A stretch of DNA of 8,611 nt from Thioalkalivibrio sp. (GTDB lineage Bacteria; Pseudomonadota; Gammaproteobacteria; Ectothiorhodospirales; Ectothiorhodospiraceae): positions 1 through 8,611 of the forward strand of contig SKNJ01000340.1 in the NCBI GenBank assembly GCA_007120575.1, read 5' to 3'. The notes under the pieces were generated by a model. That model did no database searches, was not told where the DNA came from, and was given only the letters and a program-made list of their open reading frames with translations. The position numbers and the translations under genes are program-made. Positions 1-6,711 of this stretch are shown in pieces (position 1 is the stretch's first letter; each line of letters opens with the position of its first letter).

Positions 1-127
1 AGGATATTGGCCGCACAGGGGATTTTCCGAAGGAGTGCCGTATTGGGCGATACGGCCGACTGAGGAAAACCCGCTGTGTGGGCAAGAGACCCGCGAGGGC
101 GCGTGCAATTCATGAAATATCCGGGCT
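1..127 (+). repeat. Partial copy 1 of a structured inverted-repeat (MITE-like) element
   Basis: This stretch aligns almost end to end with 2522-2647, differing by scattered substitutions and a 2-base length change in one loop. The left end of the element lies outside the window. The right terminus (109-127) reads, on the other strand, AGCCCGGATATTTCATGAA, matching the terminal repeats of copy 2. The internal hairpin is kept: CCGCACAG (11-18) pairs with CTGTGTGG (74-81) with one G-U pair, TTTTCC (23-28) with GGAAAA (64-69), and GCCGTAT (37-43) with ATACGGC (50-56). No plus-strand gene follows it, so it is not an obvious leader. It may be a stand-alone element or the end of a longer insertion sequence lying to the left; the sequence does not tell. 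Confidence 0.8.
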
Positions 128-129
128 AG

Positions 130-418
130 TGACTGCTCCCCGCCCTGAAAGGGGTTTACGCGGCTTTTCGCTAACAAGCTTGCGAACTCGCACGATCGGG
201 GACTTCGTGCGTCGCCCGCCCTCCGTTCACGCTGGCTTCGCCGCGGCCACCTCCGCCGCTGGTAGCCGGCCCTGGATTGGATGTTGATGTTTCCGATGGC
301 TCCCGCCTGGCCGCCTGCCTATTGTTGGCTGGCCATGGGTCGGCATCCGGTGTTTACGGTGGTTTCGCGGCCGGGCGCCCCGAAGGACGGCCCGCATGCG
401 GCACCCGAAAGCGGACAC
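130..418. other. Non-coding stretch between repeat copy 1 and the htpX stop
   Basis: No convincing gene is seen. Short open frames cross it, but none has a recognisable domain or a good ribosome site. It holds several small inverted repeats: CCCC/GGGG at 138-141/151-154 followed by TTT, TTCGC/GCGAA at 167-171/182-186, GCACGA/TCGTGC at 190-195/205-210, and a 10-base palindrome CCGCATGCGG at 392-401. The first resembles a weak plus-strand terminator but has only three T residues. No T-rich terminator is visible for htpX, which ends at 419 on the minus strand. The area could contain decayed mobile DNA, but nothing proves it. Confidence 0.5.
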
Positions 419-1306
419 TCAGCCGTTGGCACGCAGCGCCGCGATGCGCTGCTCGATCGGCGGATGGCTCATGAACAGCTTTTTCAACCCCTGGGCCATA
501 CCCCCACGGATCCCGAACGCCGCCATCTGGTCGGGCATCTCCACCGGCCGCCCCGAAGCACGCGCCAGGGCCTCCAGCGCCCCGATCATCTTCTCGCGCC
601 CGGCCAGCGTGGCCCCGGCCTGGTCGGCACGGAATTCGCGCTGACGCGAGAACCACATCACGATGATCGAAGCCAGGATCGCAAGGATGATCTCGGTCAC
701 GATAGCCGTAATCCAGAACGCCGGTCCGTGACCGGACTCGTTCTTGAAGATCACGCGATCAACGAAGTGACCAATCACCCGCGAGAGGAAAATCACGAAG
801 GTGTTCACCACCCCCTGAATCAGCGCCAGCGTCACCATGTCGCCATTGGCGACGTGGCCGATCTCGTGCCCCAGCACCGCCTCGACCTCGCCCTGCCCCA
901 TGTTCTGCATCAGCCCGGTGCTGACCGCGACCAGCGCGTTGTTCTTCGACATGCCAGTGGCAAACGCGTTGGGGTCCGGAGAATCGTAGATCCCGACCTC
1001 GGGCATACCGATTCCCGCCTGCCGCGCCTGGCGCTGCACCGTCTCCATCAGCCACTGCTCGGTGGCATTACGCGGCTTCTCGATCACATGCACGCGCATC
1101 GCCTTCTTGGCCATCCACTTGGAGATCGCCAGCGAGATAAACGAGCCACCGAAGCCGAACACTGCCGCGAAGATCAGCAGCGCGGTCAGGTCGAGATTGA
1201 CCCCCTGCTCGTCCAGGATGCTCTCGACCCCGAGAATGCGCAGCGTAATGCTGAGCACGATGATGATCGCGAAGTTTGTCGCCAGAAACAGAAATATGCG
1301 CTTCAT
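419..1306 (-). CDS. htpX: Protease HtpX, membrane zinc metalloprotease (M48B)
   Basis: HtpX is an inner-membrane zinc endopeptidase that takes part with FtsH in removing damaged membrane proteins. The 295-residue product resembles E. coli HtpX (293 residues) throughout. Two hydrophobic segments (about 4-24 and 40-61) precede a cytosolic part with the zinc motif HEIGH (H147, E148, H151). Two more membrane segments follow (about 161-181 and 197-218), then [11 protein letters not shown] with E224 as the likely third zinc ligand, and the C-terminal [15 protein letters not shown] block typical of the family. The ATG at 1306 gives the family start MKRIFLF. A GTG at 1321 would add five residues but has no better ribosome site, and the GGAG before the ATG is rather far away (14 bases). 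The gene has its own heat-shock-like promoter (1356-1382). The ZIP gene lies upstream on the same strand, with 187 bases between. Confidence 0.97.
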   Translation of the reverse strand: MKRIFLFLATNFAIIIVLSITLRILGVESILDEQGVNLDLTALLIFAAVFGFGGSFISLAISKWMAKKAMRVHVIEKPRNATEQWLMETVQRQARQAGIGMPEVGIYDSPDPNAFATGMSKNNALVAVSTGLMQNMGQGEVEAVLGHEIGHVANGDMVTLALIQGVVNTFVIFLSRVIGHFVDRVIFKNESGHGPAFWITAIVTEIILAILASIIVMWFSRQREFRADQAGATLAGREKMIGALEALARASGRPVEMPDQMAAFGIRGGMAQGLKKLFMSHPPIEQRIAALRANG

Positions 1307-1344
1307 GAAAGCTACCCGCACTCCATTAGAAATCGGTTAGATGG

Positions 1345-1356
1345 TGATTATAATCA
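1345..1356. promoter_or_regulatory. Perfect 12-base palindrome at the expected htpX transcription start
   Basis: TGATTATAATCA is self-complementary and AT-rich in a GC-rich setting. It lies immediately downstream of the -10 part of the sigma-32-like promoter, about where transcription would start, and 38 bases upstream of the htpX ATG. It contains TATAAT on both strands, but no -35 box at a normal distance was found for it. It could be a repressor operator or a second -10 element. The binding protein is unknown. Confidence 0.4.
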
Positions 1357-1382
1357 GTCGGGGCCGAGCCCGGTATTTCAAG
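1356..1382 (-). promoter_or_regulatory. Sigma-32 (heat shock) type promoter for htpX
   Basis: Read on the minus strand, CTTGAAA (1382-1376), a 12-base spacer and CCCCGACT (1363-1356) match the RpoH pattern CTTGAAA-N11-16-CCCCATnT, with the CCCC core intact. The expected start near 1349 leaves a leader of about 45 bases before the htpX ATG. In E. coli htpX is a known heat-shock gene, so the position makes biological sense. The site was found by eye. Confidence 0.6.
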
Positions 1383-1493
1383 GGGCGTCCGACCACCTCG
1401 AGGCGATCGGGACTGCACCGGATCCGTGCCCGTCGTGAAAGACCCTCGCCGGCTCGACTGGTTCCGTCGCGGCCCCGCTACCACACTCCCCGG

Positions 1494-2420
1494 CTAACCG
1501 AGCGCCAGATCGATTGCCAGCAGCACCACGAAGCCGATCAACACGCCCAGGGTGGCCTGTGCCTCGTGCCCCTTGCGATGTGATTCCGGGATGATTTCGT
1601 GGCTGATCACGAACAGCATTGCACCTGCCGCGAAGGCCAGCCCCCACGGAAGCAGCGCCTCCATCAGGGTGACCGCCCCGGCGCCGATCAGGCCGCCAAC
1701 GGGCTGCACCAGCCCGGTCAGCAGGGTGACACCGAACGCGGCAGCCTTGCTGTAGCCAAGCGACAACAGCGCGATCGCAACGACCAGTCCCTCGGGAATA
1801 TTCTGCAGGCCAATTCCGATCGCCAGCGCAATCCCGTCGCCGACGTCATCGCCGCCGAACCCGACCCCCACGGCCAGCCCCTCGGGCAGGTTGTGCAGGG
1901 CGATCGCGAAGATGAACAGCCAGACCCGACGGATCTTCTGCGGGTCCGCCCCGCTTTGTGGCCCAATAAAAAAATGCTCGTGCGGAACCAGCTTGTGCAG
2001 CGCGAGCAACGCTCCACCCCCCAGTCCGATACCCACCGCCAGTACCAGGATGGCCATGCCCACGCCACCGTACTGCGCCTCGGCCTGTTCCACTGACGGC
2101 AACACCAGTTCGAAGGCGGTCGCCGACAGCATGACCCCGGCGCCGAAACCCATCATCGCGTCCTCGACCGACTGGCTGATACGGCGCAGAAAGAAGATCG
2201 GAATCGCGCCGACCGCGGTCATCAACCCCGCGACAAAACTCGCAAGCAGGCCGATCTGCAGGGTCGTCAGCCCGGCGATACGTTCTTCCAGCCCGGGCCA
2301 CAGCAGACCGACCAGCCAGACGAACGCGGCCAGTGCGACCAGCGATCCGACCATGAACACCCGTGGTACGGGGCGTCCCTCTCCATGCTCTTCCACTGGA
2401 CTCTGCGAACCTTCGCTCAT
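1494..2420 (-). CDS. ZIP-family divalent metal transporter (GufA/BbZIP-like)
   Basis: This is a predicted inner-membrane carrier for zinc or related divalent metals, 308 residues from the chosen start. About eight membrane segments are visible. The metal-site motifs are HNLPEGLAVGVGF (H176, N177, E180) in the fourth helix of the ZIP core and QNIPEGLVVAIAL (Q206, N207, E210) in the fifth. The Q in place of H in the second motif is what the GufA subfamily and Bordetella BbZIP show. VISHEIIPESHRKGH (H274, E275) near the end is also typical. The first hydrophobic segment (about 21-41) follows a short acidic N-terminus. An ATG at 2441 would add seven residues, but the ATG at 2420 has a better-placed purine-rich stretch (GGCGGGAAA). 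It is transcribed divergently from the AGCS gene, with the MITE-like element between. Metal specificity cannot be read; no Zur-like box was recognised. Confidence 0.92.
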   Translation of the reverse strand: MSEGSQSPVEEHGEGRPVPRVFMVGSLVALAAFVWLVGLLWPGLEERIAGLTTLQIGLLASFVAGLMTAVGAIPIFFLRRISQSVEDAMMGFGAGVMLSATAFELVLPSVEQAEAQYGGVGMAILVLAVGIGLGGGALLALHKLVPHEHFFIGPQSGADPQKIRRVWLFIFAIALHNLPEGLAVGVGFGGDDVGDGIALAIGIGLQNIPEGLVVAIALLSLGYSKAAAFGVTLLTGLVQPVGGLIGAGAVTLMEALLPWGLAFAAGAMLFVISHEIIPESHRKGHEAQATLGVLIGFVVLLAIDLALG

Positions 2421-2484
2421 GCTGGTTTCCCGCCTTTGCATCCGTATGCCGGCAAGGTCGTGAAACCCGACCGGCGTTCACGCT

Positions 2485-2647
2485 AGCCCGAATGATTCAT
2501 GAATTCACGTGATGATCGCGCAGGATAGTGGCCGCACAGGGGATTTTCCGAAGGAGTGCCGTATGGGGATACGGCCGACTGAGGAAACCCCCCTGTGCGG
2601 ACATAGAGACCCGCGAGGGCGCGTGCACTTCATGAAACATCCGGGCT
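2485..2647. mobile_element. Complete 163-bp MITE-like element (copy 2) with 19-bp terminal inverted repeats
   Basis: The left end (2485-2503) reads AGCCCGAATGATTCATGAA. The right end (2629-2647), read on the other strand, is AGCCCGGATGTTTCATGAA: 17 of 19 identical, each containing the palindrome TTCATGAA. The repeats extend loosely inward (CACG and TCGCG shared). The bases outside the ends are CGCT and GGCT, a possible but imperfect 4-base target duplication. There is no room for a transposase. From 2522 onward it is a near match to copy 1 at 1-127, in the same orientation. It sits in the gap between the divergent ZIP and AGCS genes, upstream of the likely AGCS promoter. A small non-autonomous element moved in trans fits best. 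The parent insertion sequence family was not identified. Confidence 0.75.
2532..2600 (+). other. Long internal hairpin of the MITE-like element
   Basis: An 11-bp perfect outer stem, CCGCACAGGGG (2532-2542) with CCCCTGTGCGG (2590-2600), encloses a 2x2 internal loop. Next comes TTTCC/GGAAA (2545-2549/2583-2587), then an asymmetric loop GAAGG against GA, then AGT/ACT (2555-2557/2578-2580), a CG bulge, and GCCGTAT/ATACGGC (2558-2564/2569-2575) closed by GGGG. Copy 1 can form the same fold, with differences mostly in the loop or pairing-neutral. It could act as a DNA cruciform recognised during transposition or as RNA when transcribed. No T-tract follows, so it is not a standard terminator. Confidence 0.7.
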
Positions 2648-2672
2648 GGCTTCCCGGCCTCATTCTGCCCGA

Positions 2673-2702
2673 TTGCCATCATTCGGCTATTCCGAACATA
2701 CT
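2673..2702 (+). promoter_or_regulatory. Probable sigma-70 promoter of the AGCS-nadC pair
   Basis: TTGCCA (2673-2678, five of six to TTGACA), an 18-base spacer and CATACT (2697-2702, four of six to TATAAT) lie 33 bases before the AGCS start codon. Both boxes are outside the MITE-like element, so the element would not be part of this transcript. Confidence 0.45.
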
Positions 2703-2735
2703 CGGACCCTTCGCGATCCATCGAGGCGCCAACTC

Positions 2736-4127
2736 ATGTTTGAAACCATCGAGGGCTTTCTCGGCGACACCGCCGGGCTGTTATGGGGCAACCCCCTGAC
2801 CCTGATCCTGCTGCTCGGCACCGGACTCTACCTCACCCTGCGCCTGGGTTTCGTGCAGATTGTCGCCTTTCGCCAGGGCTGGCGCGCGCTGCGCGGCATC
2901 GACGCCCGCGCACCCGGCGTCGGCCAGATCTCGCCGTTCCAGGCGCTGTCCACCGCGTTGTCCGGCACCATCGGGACCGGGAACATTGCCGGGGTCGCCA
3001 CCGCCATCGCGCTGGGCGGGCCGGGCGCACTATTCTGGATGTGGGTCACCGCGTTCTTCGGCATGGCCACCAAGTTCGCCGAGACCACCCTGGCCGTGCG
3101 CTATCGCGAGATCGCCCCGGACGGCAGCATCGCCGGCGGCCCGATGTTTACCCTGCTCCACGGTCTCAAGATGAAGAAGCTGGCGATCCTGTTCGCCGCC
3201 TTCACCCTGATCGCCTCGTTCGGCATCGGCAATATGGTGCAAGCCAACTCGGTGGTCGATGGGCTGACCTTCATGGTCCCGGACCTGCGCGCCAACGACG
3301 ACATCCTCGGCTGGATGGCCCTGGTCATCGGGCTGACCATGGCCGTGCTCGTGGCGCTGGTGATCATCGGCGGCGTCAAGCGCATTGCGATGATCGCCTC
3401 CACCATCGTCCCGTTCATGGCCGTCGTCTATATGCTGGGCGCCTTCGCGGTGATCGTCGCCAACATCGAGGCCGTCCCCGCCGCGATCACGACCATCCTG
3501 AACCTTGCCCTGAATCCCTGGGCGGCCGGCGGTGGCGCGATCGGTCTGGCCATCCAGTACGGGGTGGCCCGCGGGATGTTCTCCAACGAGGCCGGTCTCG
3601 GTTCCTCGGCCATGGCCCACGCGGCGGCCCGCAATGGCGACCCGCCGCGCGAGGGCTCGGTGGCGATGCTCGAACCGTTCATCGATACCATCGTCGTCTG
3701 CACCCTGACCGGCCTGGCCATCGTCGTCACCGGCGCCTATATCGACCGCGCGGACGACGTGGTCGGTGCCTCGCTGACCGCCACCGCCTTCAGCCAGACC
3801 CTGGGTCCGCTCGGGGCCATGGTGGTCGGCTTCAGCCTGATGCTGTTCGCGTTCTCCACGATGATCGCGTGGTCCTACTACGGCGACCGTTCGGCCTACT
3901 TCCTGTTCGGCGAGAAGGCGGTCATGCCCTATCGCATGGTGTTCGTGGTCCTGATCGTGATCGGCGCGACCATCCCGCTGGGCATGGTCTGGAACTTCTC
4001 CGATATCGCCAACATCCTGATGGCCGCACCCAACCTGATCGCGCTGATCCTGCTGGCCGGACTGGTAAAGAAGCTGCGCGACGACTATCTGCTGGGCCGC
4101 CCCCAGCCGGATCACCACGATGGCTGA
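2736..4127 (+). CDS. Sodium:alanine/glycine symporter family protein (AGCS, AlsT-like)
   Basis: This is a predicted inner-membrane carrier importing alanine, glycine or a similar small amino acid with sodium (or protons). The 463-residue product has about ten or eleven hydrophobic segments. The AGCS signature is plain: LSGTIGTGNIAGVATAIALG (76-95) followed by GGPGALFWMW (94-103). Other family blocks are FGIGNMVQANS (162-172), GVARGMFSNEAGLGSSAMAHAAA (276-298) and MIAWSYYGDR (376-385). Starting at the ATG at 2736 puts GAGG (2722-2725) ten bases ahead and gives the usual family N-terminus. An in-frame ATG at 2673 falls inside the -35 box and adds polar, unfamily-like sequence. The end overlaps nadC by 8 bases, so the two are probably co-transcribed. 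Exact substrate and coupling ion cannot be read from the sequence. Confidence 0.95.
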   Translation: MFETIEGFLGDTAGLLWGNPLTLILLLGTGLYLTLRLGFVQIVAFRQGWRALRGIDARAPGVGQISPFQALSTALSGTIGTGNIAGVATAIALGGPGALFWMWVTAFFGMATKFAETTLAVRYREIAPDGSIAGGPMFTLLHGLKMKKLAILFAAFTLIASFGIGNMVQANSVVDGLTFMVPDLRANDDILGWMALVIGLTMAVLVALVIIGGVKRIAMIASTIVPFMAVVYMLGAFAVIVANIEAVPAAITTILNLALNPWAAGGGAIGLAIQYGVARGMFSNEAGLGSSAMAHAAARNGDPPREGSVAMLEPFIDTIVVCTLTGLAIVVTGAYIDRADDVVGASLTATAFSQTLGPLGAMVVGFSLMLFAFSTMIAWSYYGDRSAYFLFGEKAVMPYRMVFVVLIVIGATIPLGMVWNFSDIANILMAAPNLIALILLAGLVKKLRDDYLLGRPQPDHHDG

Positions 4128-5016
4128 TCCGGGTCGGGGCCATCCCCGGGATCCGTTCGCACAGAACCCGGTCGGCGCCCCGGACCGCGAAGCCCTGCTG
4201 CGCGAGGTGCAGGCAGCCCTGGACGAGGATCTGGGCCCCAGCGGCCTGGCCGCCGATCGGACTGCGGCACTGATCCCGGAGGGGCGCACGGCACGCGCCA
4301 CGCTGATGCTGAAGGAACCCGCCGTGCTGTGTGGTCGGGCCTGGTTCGAACAGGCGCTGCAAACACTCGCACCAGAGATCGAGGTGGAATGGCAGGCTGC
4401 CGAGGGAGCGCTGATCGACACCCCGGGCCCGGTCGCCACCGTCGCCGGCCCGGCGCGGGCACTGCTGGCGGGCGAACGTGCCGCCCTGAACCTGCTGCAG
4501 ACCCTGTCCGGCACGGCCACCGAGACCCGCCGCTGGGTTCGCCGCCTGGAGGGAACCGCGAGCCGCGTACTGGATACCCGCAAGACCCTGCCCGGCCTGC
4601 GCCACGCCCAGAAATACGCGGTACGCTGCGGCGGCGGTCACAATCACCGCCTGGGCCTGTGGGACGCGGTGCTGATCAAGGAGAACCACATCGCCGCCTG
4701 CGGCTCGATCGCGGCGGCGGTCGCGCGCGCCCGTGAGCTGGGCAGCGGGCGCTGGGTAGAGGTGGAGACCGAGAATCCGGACGAGGTCGACCAGGCCCTG
4801 GACGCCGGTGCCGATGTCATCATGCTTGACGAGTTCACCTCCCGCGACCTGGCGGCCGCAGTACGACGCATCCGGGGACACGCGATCTCCGAGGCCTCCG
4901 GGGGCGTGACCCTCGAGACCCTGCCGCTTATTGCGGAGTCCGGAGTCGACTACATCTCAGTGGGGGCGCTCACCAAGCACCTGCACGCGATCGATCTCTC
5001 TCTGCGCCTGGACTGA
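4120..5016 (+). CDS. nadC: Nicotinate-nucleotide pyrophosphorylase (quinolinate phosphoribosyltransferase)
   Basis: NadC makes nicotinate mononucleotide from quinolinate and PRPP, releasing CO2, in de novo NAD synthesis; it is a cytosolic enzyme. The 298 residues match E. coli NadC (297) along the length. Visible blocks are GERAALNLLQTLSG (118-131), the catalytic and substrate segment DTRKTLPGLR (152-161) continuing to KYAVRCGGGHNHRLGLWDA (165-183), LIKENHI (185-191, K187), VEVETEN (213-219), the metal-site region IMLDEF (234-239, D237) and VGALTKHLHAIDLSLR near the end. The ATG at 4120 lies within the end of the AGCS gene and has no clear Shine-Dalgarno, which suggests translational coupling. 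Its stop is 6 bases from that of the convergent reductase gene, with no terminator between. Nothing indicates loss of function. Confidence 0.97.
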   Translation: MADPGRGHPRDPFAQNPVGAPDREALLREVQAALDEDLGPSGLAADRTAALIPEGRTARATLMLKEPAVLCGRAWFEQALQTLAPEIEVEWQAAEGALIDTPGPVATVAGPARALLAGERAALNLLQTLSGTATETRRWVRRLEGTASRVLDTRKTLPGLRHAQKYAVRCGGGHNHRLGLWDAVLIKENHIAACGSIAAAVARARELGSGRWVEVETENPDEVDQALDAGADVIMLDEFTSRDLAAAVRRIRGHAISEASGGVTLETLPLIAESGVDYISVGALTKHLHAIDLSLRLD

Positions 5017-5022
5017 CGTCCG

Positions 5023-5751
5023 CTACCACCACTTCTCGTACTTGAGCTGCGCCTCGGGGATACCCCATTCGCGCAGCAGGGTCGCCATGTCCTCGATGAA
5101 CTCCCGCGATCCGCAGAAATAGAACAGGGCATCGCGCGGCAGATCCAGCGATTCCAGCAAGACATGGCTGATACGCCCGGTATGCCCCAGCCAGTCCTCG
5201 GCCTCGCGGGTCACGGTCAGGCTCACGTCGATGTGGTCTGCCTCCGCCATGCGCTTGAGCTCATCCGGGAACAGCACCTCGTCCTTGTGGGCCACGCTGT
5301 AGACCAGATGCGCGTAGACCTCCGGCATCCCGGCATGGATCGCGCGCAGGACGCTGAACAGCGGGGTCACCCCGATCCCGGCTCCCAGCAGCACGACACT
5401 GCGGGCCATGCCCGGTTCGCAATAGAAGCTGCCCTGCCCCGCCGTGACATAGACGGTTTCGCCCTCCCGGACGGTGGTGTGCAGGTAGTGGGTGGCCGCA
5501 TGCTGGTCGGCATGCTTGATTGCCAGCTGGAAACGACCATCATCACGCGGTGCGGAGACCACCGAGTAACCACCCACGAATGGCTTGTCGCCACCCTGCG
5601 GAATCACCAGATCCAGCCATTGTCCCGCCCGGCTGGAGAAGCGTTCCGGGTCCGCCGCCAGGGTAAAGACCCGGATCTGCGGGGTCACCTGCTCGATGGA
5701 CTCGATCCGCGCGGGCATGAAGTGCTCGGGCAGTTCGAAGGCGTGGCTCAT
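5023..5751 (-). CDS. FAD/NAD(P)-binding oxidoreductase, ferredoxin-reductase superfamily, OXNAD1-like
   Basis: This 242-residue protein has an N-terminal flavin-binding barrel (about 12-110) and a C-terminal NAD(P)-binding domain (about 116-242). AGQWLDLVIP (42-51) and FVGGYSVVSAP (58-68) mark the flavin region. LLGAGIGVTPLFSVLR (121-136) is the dinucleotide loop. FYFCGSREFIEDM (210-222) replaces the more common CGPPPM motif, and the chain ends YEKWW. The VGGYS form, without the Arg of the usual RxYS flavin motif, together with the terminal EKWW, is what I recall of human OXNAD1 and its bacterial relatives. The electron acceptor is unknown; there is no Fe-S domain fused to it. Its ATG overlaps the mazG stop by 4 bases, so it is probably translated by coupling to mazG. 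A functional link between the two is not obvious. Confidence 0.88.
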   Translation of the reverse strand: MSHAFELPEHFMPARIESIEQVTPQIRVFTLAADPERFSSRAGQWLDLVIPQGGDKPFVGGYSVVSAPRDDGRFQLAIKHADQHAATHYLHTTVREGETVYVTAGQGSFYCEPGMARSVVLLGAGIGVTPLFSVLRAIHAGMPEVYAHLVYSVAHKDEVLFPDELKRMAEADHIDVSLTVTREAEDWLGHTGRISHVLLESLDLPRDALFYFCGSREFIEDMATLLREWGIPEAQLKYEKWW

Positions 5752-6632
5752 TCGTCGTTCCTTGTCGTTCGCCGGGGCCCGGGCACGGACTCCTCGTTCA
5801 TGGATGTCTCATCGGCCGGATCCATCTGGCCCAGGCGGGCCTTCACCTCCCGGTAGAGGACCTCCTGAGCCGGCTGATCGAGCGCGGACAGGTCCAGTCC
5901 GCGCTCCGCCGCCAGCACCTCCATGCCCCGAAAGCGCTGTTCGAACCGGCGGGTGGTGCCGCGCAGTGCCCCCTCGGGATCGACCCCCAGGTGGCGCGCC
6001 CAGTTGGCGACCGCGAACAGCACATCCCCGATCTCCGCGGACACCGCCTGCGGGTCCGCTCCCGTGGCCAGGGCATCCGCGACCTCGGCCATCTCCTCGT
6101 GGATCTTCGCCACCACCGGCTCCGGGCGGTCCCAGTCGAACCCGAGGCGGGCGGCACGCCGCTGGGATTTCACGGCGCGCGCCAGCGCCGGCAGGGCCAG
6201 CGGGATATCGTCCATCGCGCTGGTCTGATCGCGCTGCCCCCGCTCGCGTTCCTTTTCCGCCTCCCACGCCGCCTCGCGTTCGCGGTCGTCGGCGTGCACC
6301 GCGTCCGCGAACACGTGTGGATGGCGGCGCACCAGCTTGTCGCCGATGGCGCGCGCCACATCGTCCAGATCGAAGCGCCCGGCCTCCTCCGCGATGCGTG
6401 CCTGGAACACCACCTGGAACAGCAGGTCACCCAGTTCGTCGCGCAATTCGCGCGCATCCTCCGCTGTGCCCTGATCACGCGCGATCACGTCCGCCAGCTC
6501 GTAGGCTTCCTCCAGCGTAAACGGCACGATACTCGCGGCGGTCTGCGCACGATCCCAGGCACACCCGGCCTGCGGATCGCGCAGCCGCGCCATGATCGCG
6601 CGCAGCCGGGCGATAGGGTCGGGGTCGATCAT
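5748..6632 (-). CDS. mazG: Nucleoside triphosphate pyrophosphohydrolase MazG
   Basis: MazG hydrolyses NTPs and dNTPs to the monophosphate and pyrophosphate in the cytosol. In E. coli it also counters MazEF and lowers ppGpp. The 294-residue protein carries both tandem MazG domains. The N-terminal one has CAWDRAQT (24-31), LEEAYELADVI (E41, E42, E45) and ELRDELGDLLFQVVF (E66, D69). The linker has HPHVFAD (104-110) and WEAEKERER (123-131). The C-terminal domain has KIHEEMAEVADAL (E179, E180, E183) and EIGDVLFAVANWARHLG (E200, D203). It exceeds E. coli MazG (263) mainly by an acidic, polar tail of about 25 residues. No clear Shine-Dalgarno precedes the ATG. It lies 79 bases after the dioxygenase gene and overlaps the reductase gene by 4 bases. 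No mazEF genes are in the window. Confidence 0.96.
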   Translation of the reverse strand: MIDPDPIARLRAIMARLRDPQAGCAWDRAQTAASIVPFTLEEAYELADVIARDQGTAEDARELRDELGDLLFQVVFQARIAEEAGRFDLDDVARAIGDKLVRRHPHVFADAVHADDREREAAWEAEKERERGQRDQTSAMDDIPLALPALARAVKSQRRAARLGFDWDRPEPVVAKIHEEMAEVADALATGADPQAVSAEIGDVLFAVANWARHLGVDPEGALRGTTRRFEQRFRGMEVLAAERGLDLSALDQPAQEVLYREVKARLGQMDPADETSMNEESVPGPRRTTRNDE

Positions 6633-6649
6633 GCGGCGCAGTGTACGGT

Positions 6650-6700
6650 GCGACCCGCAGCGGCGAAACCGGCACGCGTGGCCGGGCCACCCCGGGTCGC
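6650..6700. other. Nested inverted repeat between the persulfide dioxygenase gene and mazG
   Basis: GCGACCCG (6650-6657) pairs perfectly with CGGGTCGC (6693-6700), and CCGGC/GCCGG can pair inside the loop. It fills most of the 79-base gap. It has no T-tract on either strand, so it is not a classical intrinsic terminator. It may be an mRNA-stabilising or attenuating stem, or simply GC-rich chance. Confidence 0.35.
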
Positions 6701-6711
6701 CCCGCCGAGGC

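Noticed and set aside
137..157. Intrinsic terminator with CCCC/GGGG stem and TTT
   Set aside because: The stem is only four pairs with a nine-base loop and three T residues, and no plus-strand gene is seen to end there.
281..1438. 385-codon plus-strand open frame
   Set aside because: It is antisense to htpX, is rich in His, Arg, Pro and Gln, and shows no domain. It is a by-product of GC-rich codon use in the real gene.
2433..2457. Metal-responsive operator upstream of the ZIP gene
   Set aside because: CCTTTGC...GCAAGG forms only an imperfect dyad and does not resemble the Zur consensus I know.
2522..2647. Riboswitch (glycine type) upstream of the AGCS symporter gene
   Set aside because: CCGAAGGAG plus a following hairpin recalls part of the glycine aptamer, and AGCS genes are known targets. 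However, the conserved CTCTCAGG-AAAGGAC part is missing, the likely promoter lies downstream of the element, the element has terminal inverted repeats, and copy 1 precedes no plus-strand gene. An Infernal search with the Rfam glycine model would settle it; a significant hit would revive the idea.
2783..4273. 496-codon plus-strand frame, and a 517-codon minus-strand frame at 3030-4583
   Set aside because: Both overlap the AGCS and nadC genes, have low-complexity Arg/Gly/His-rich composition and match no family.
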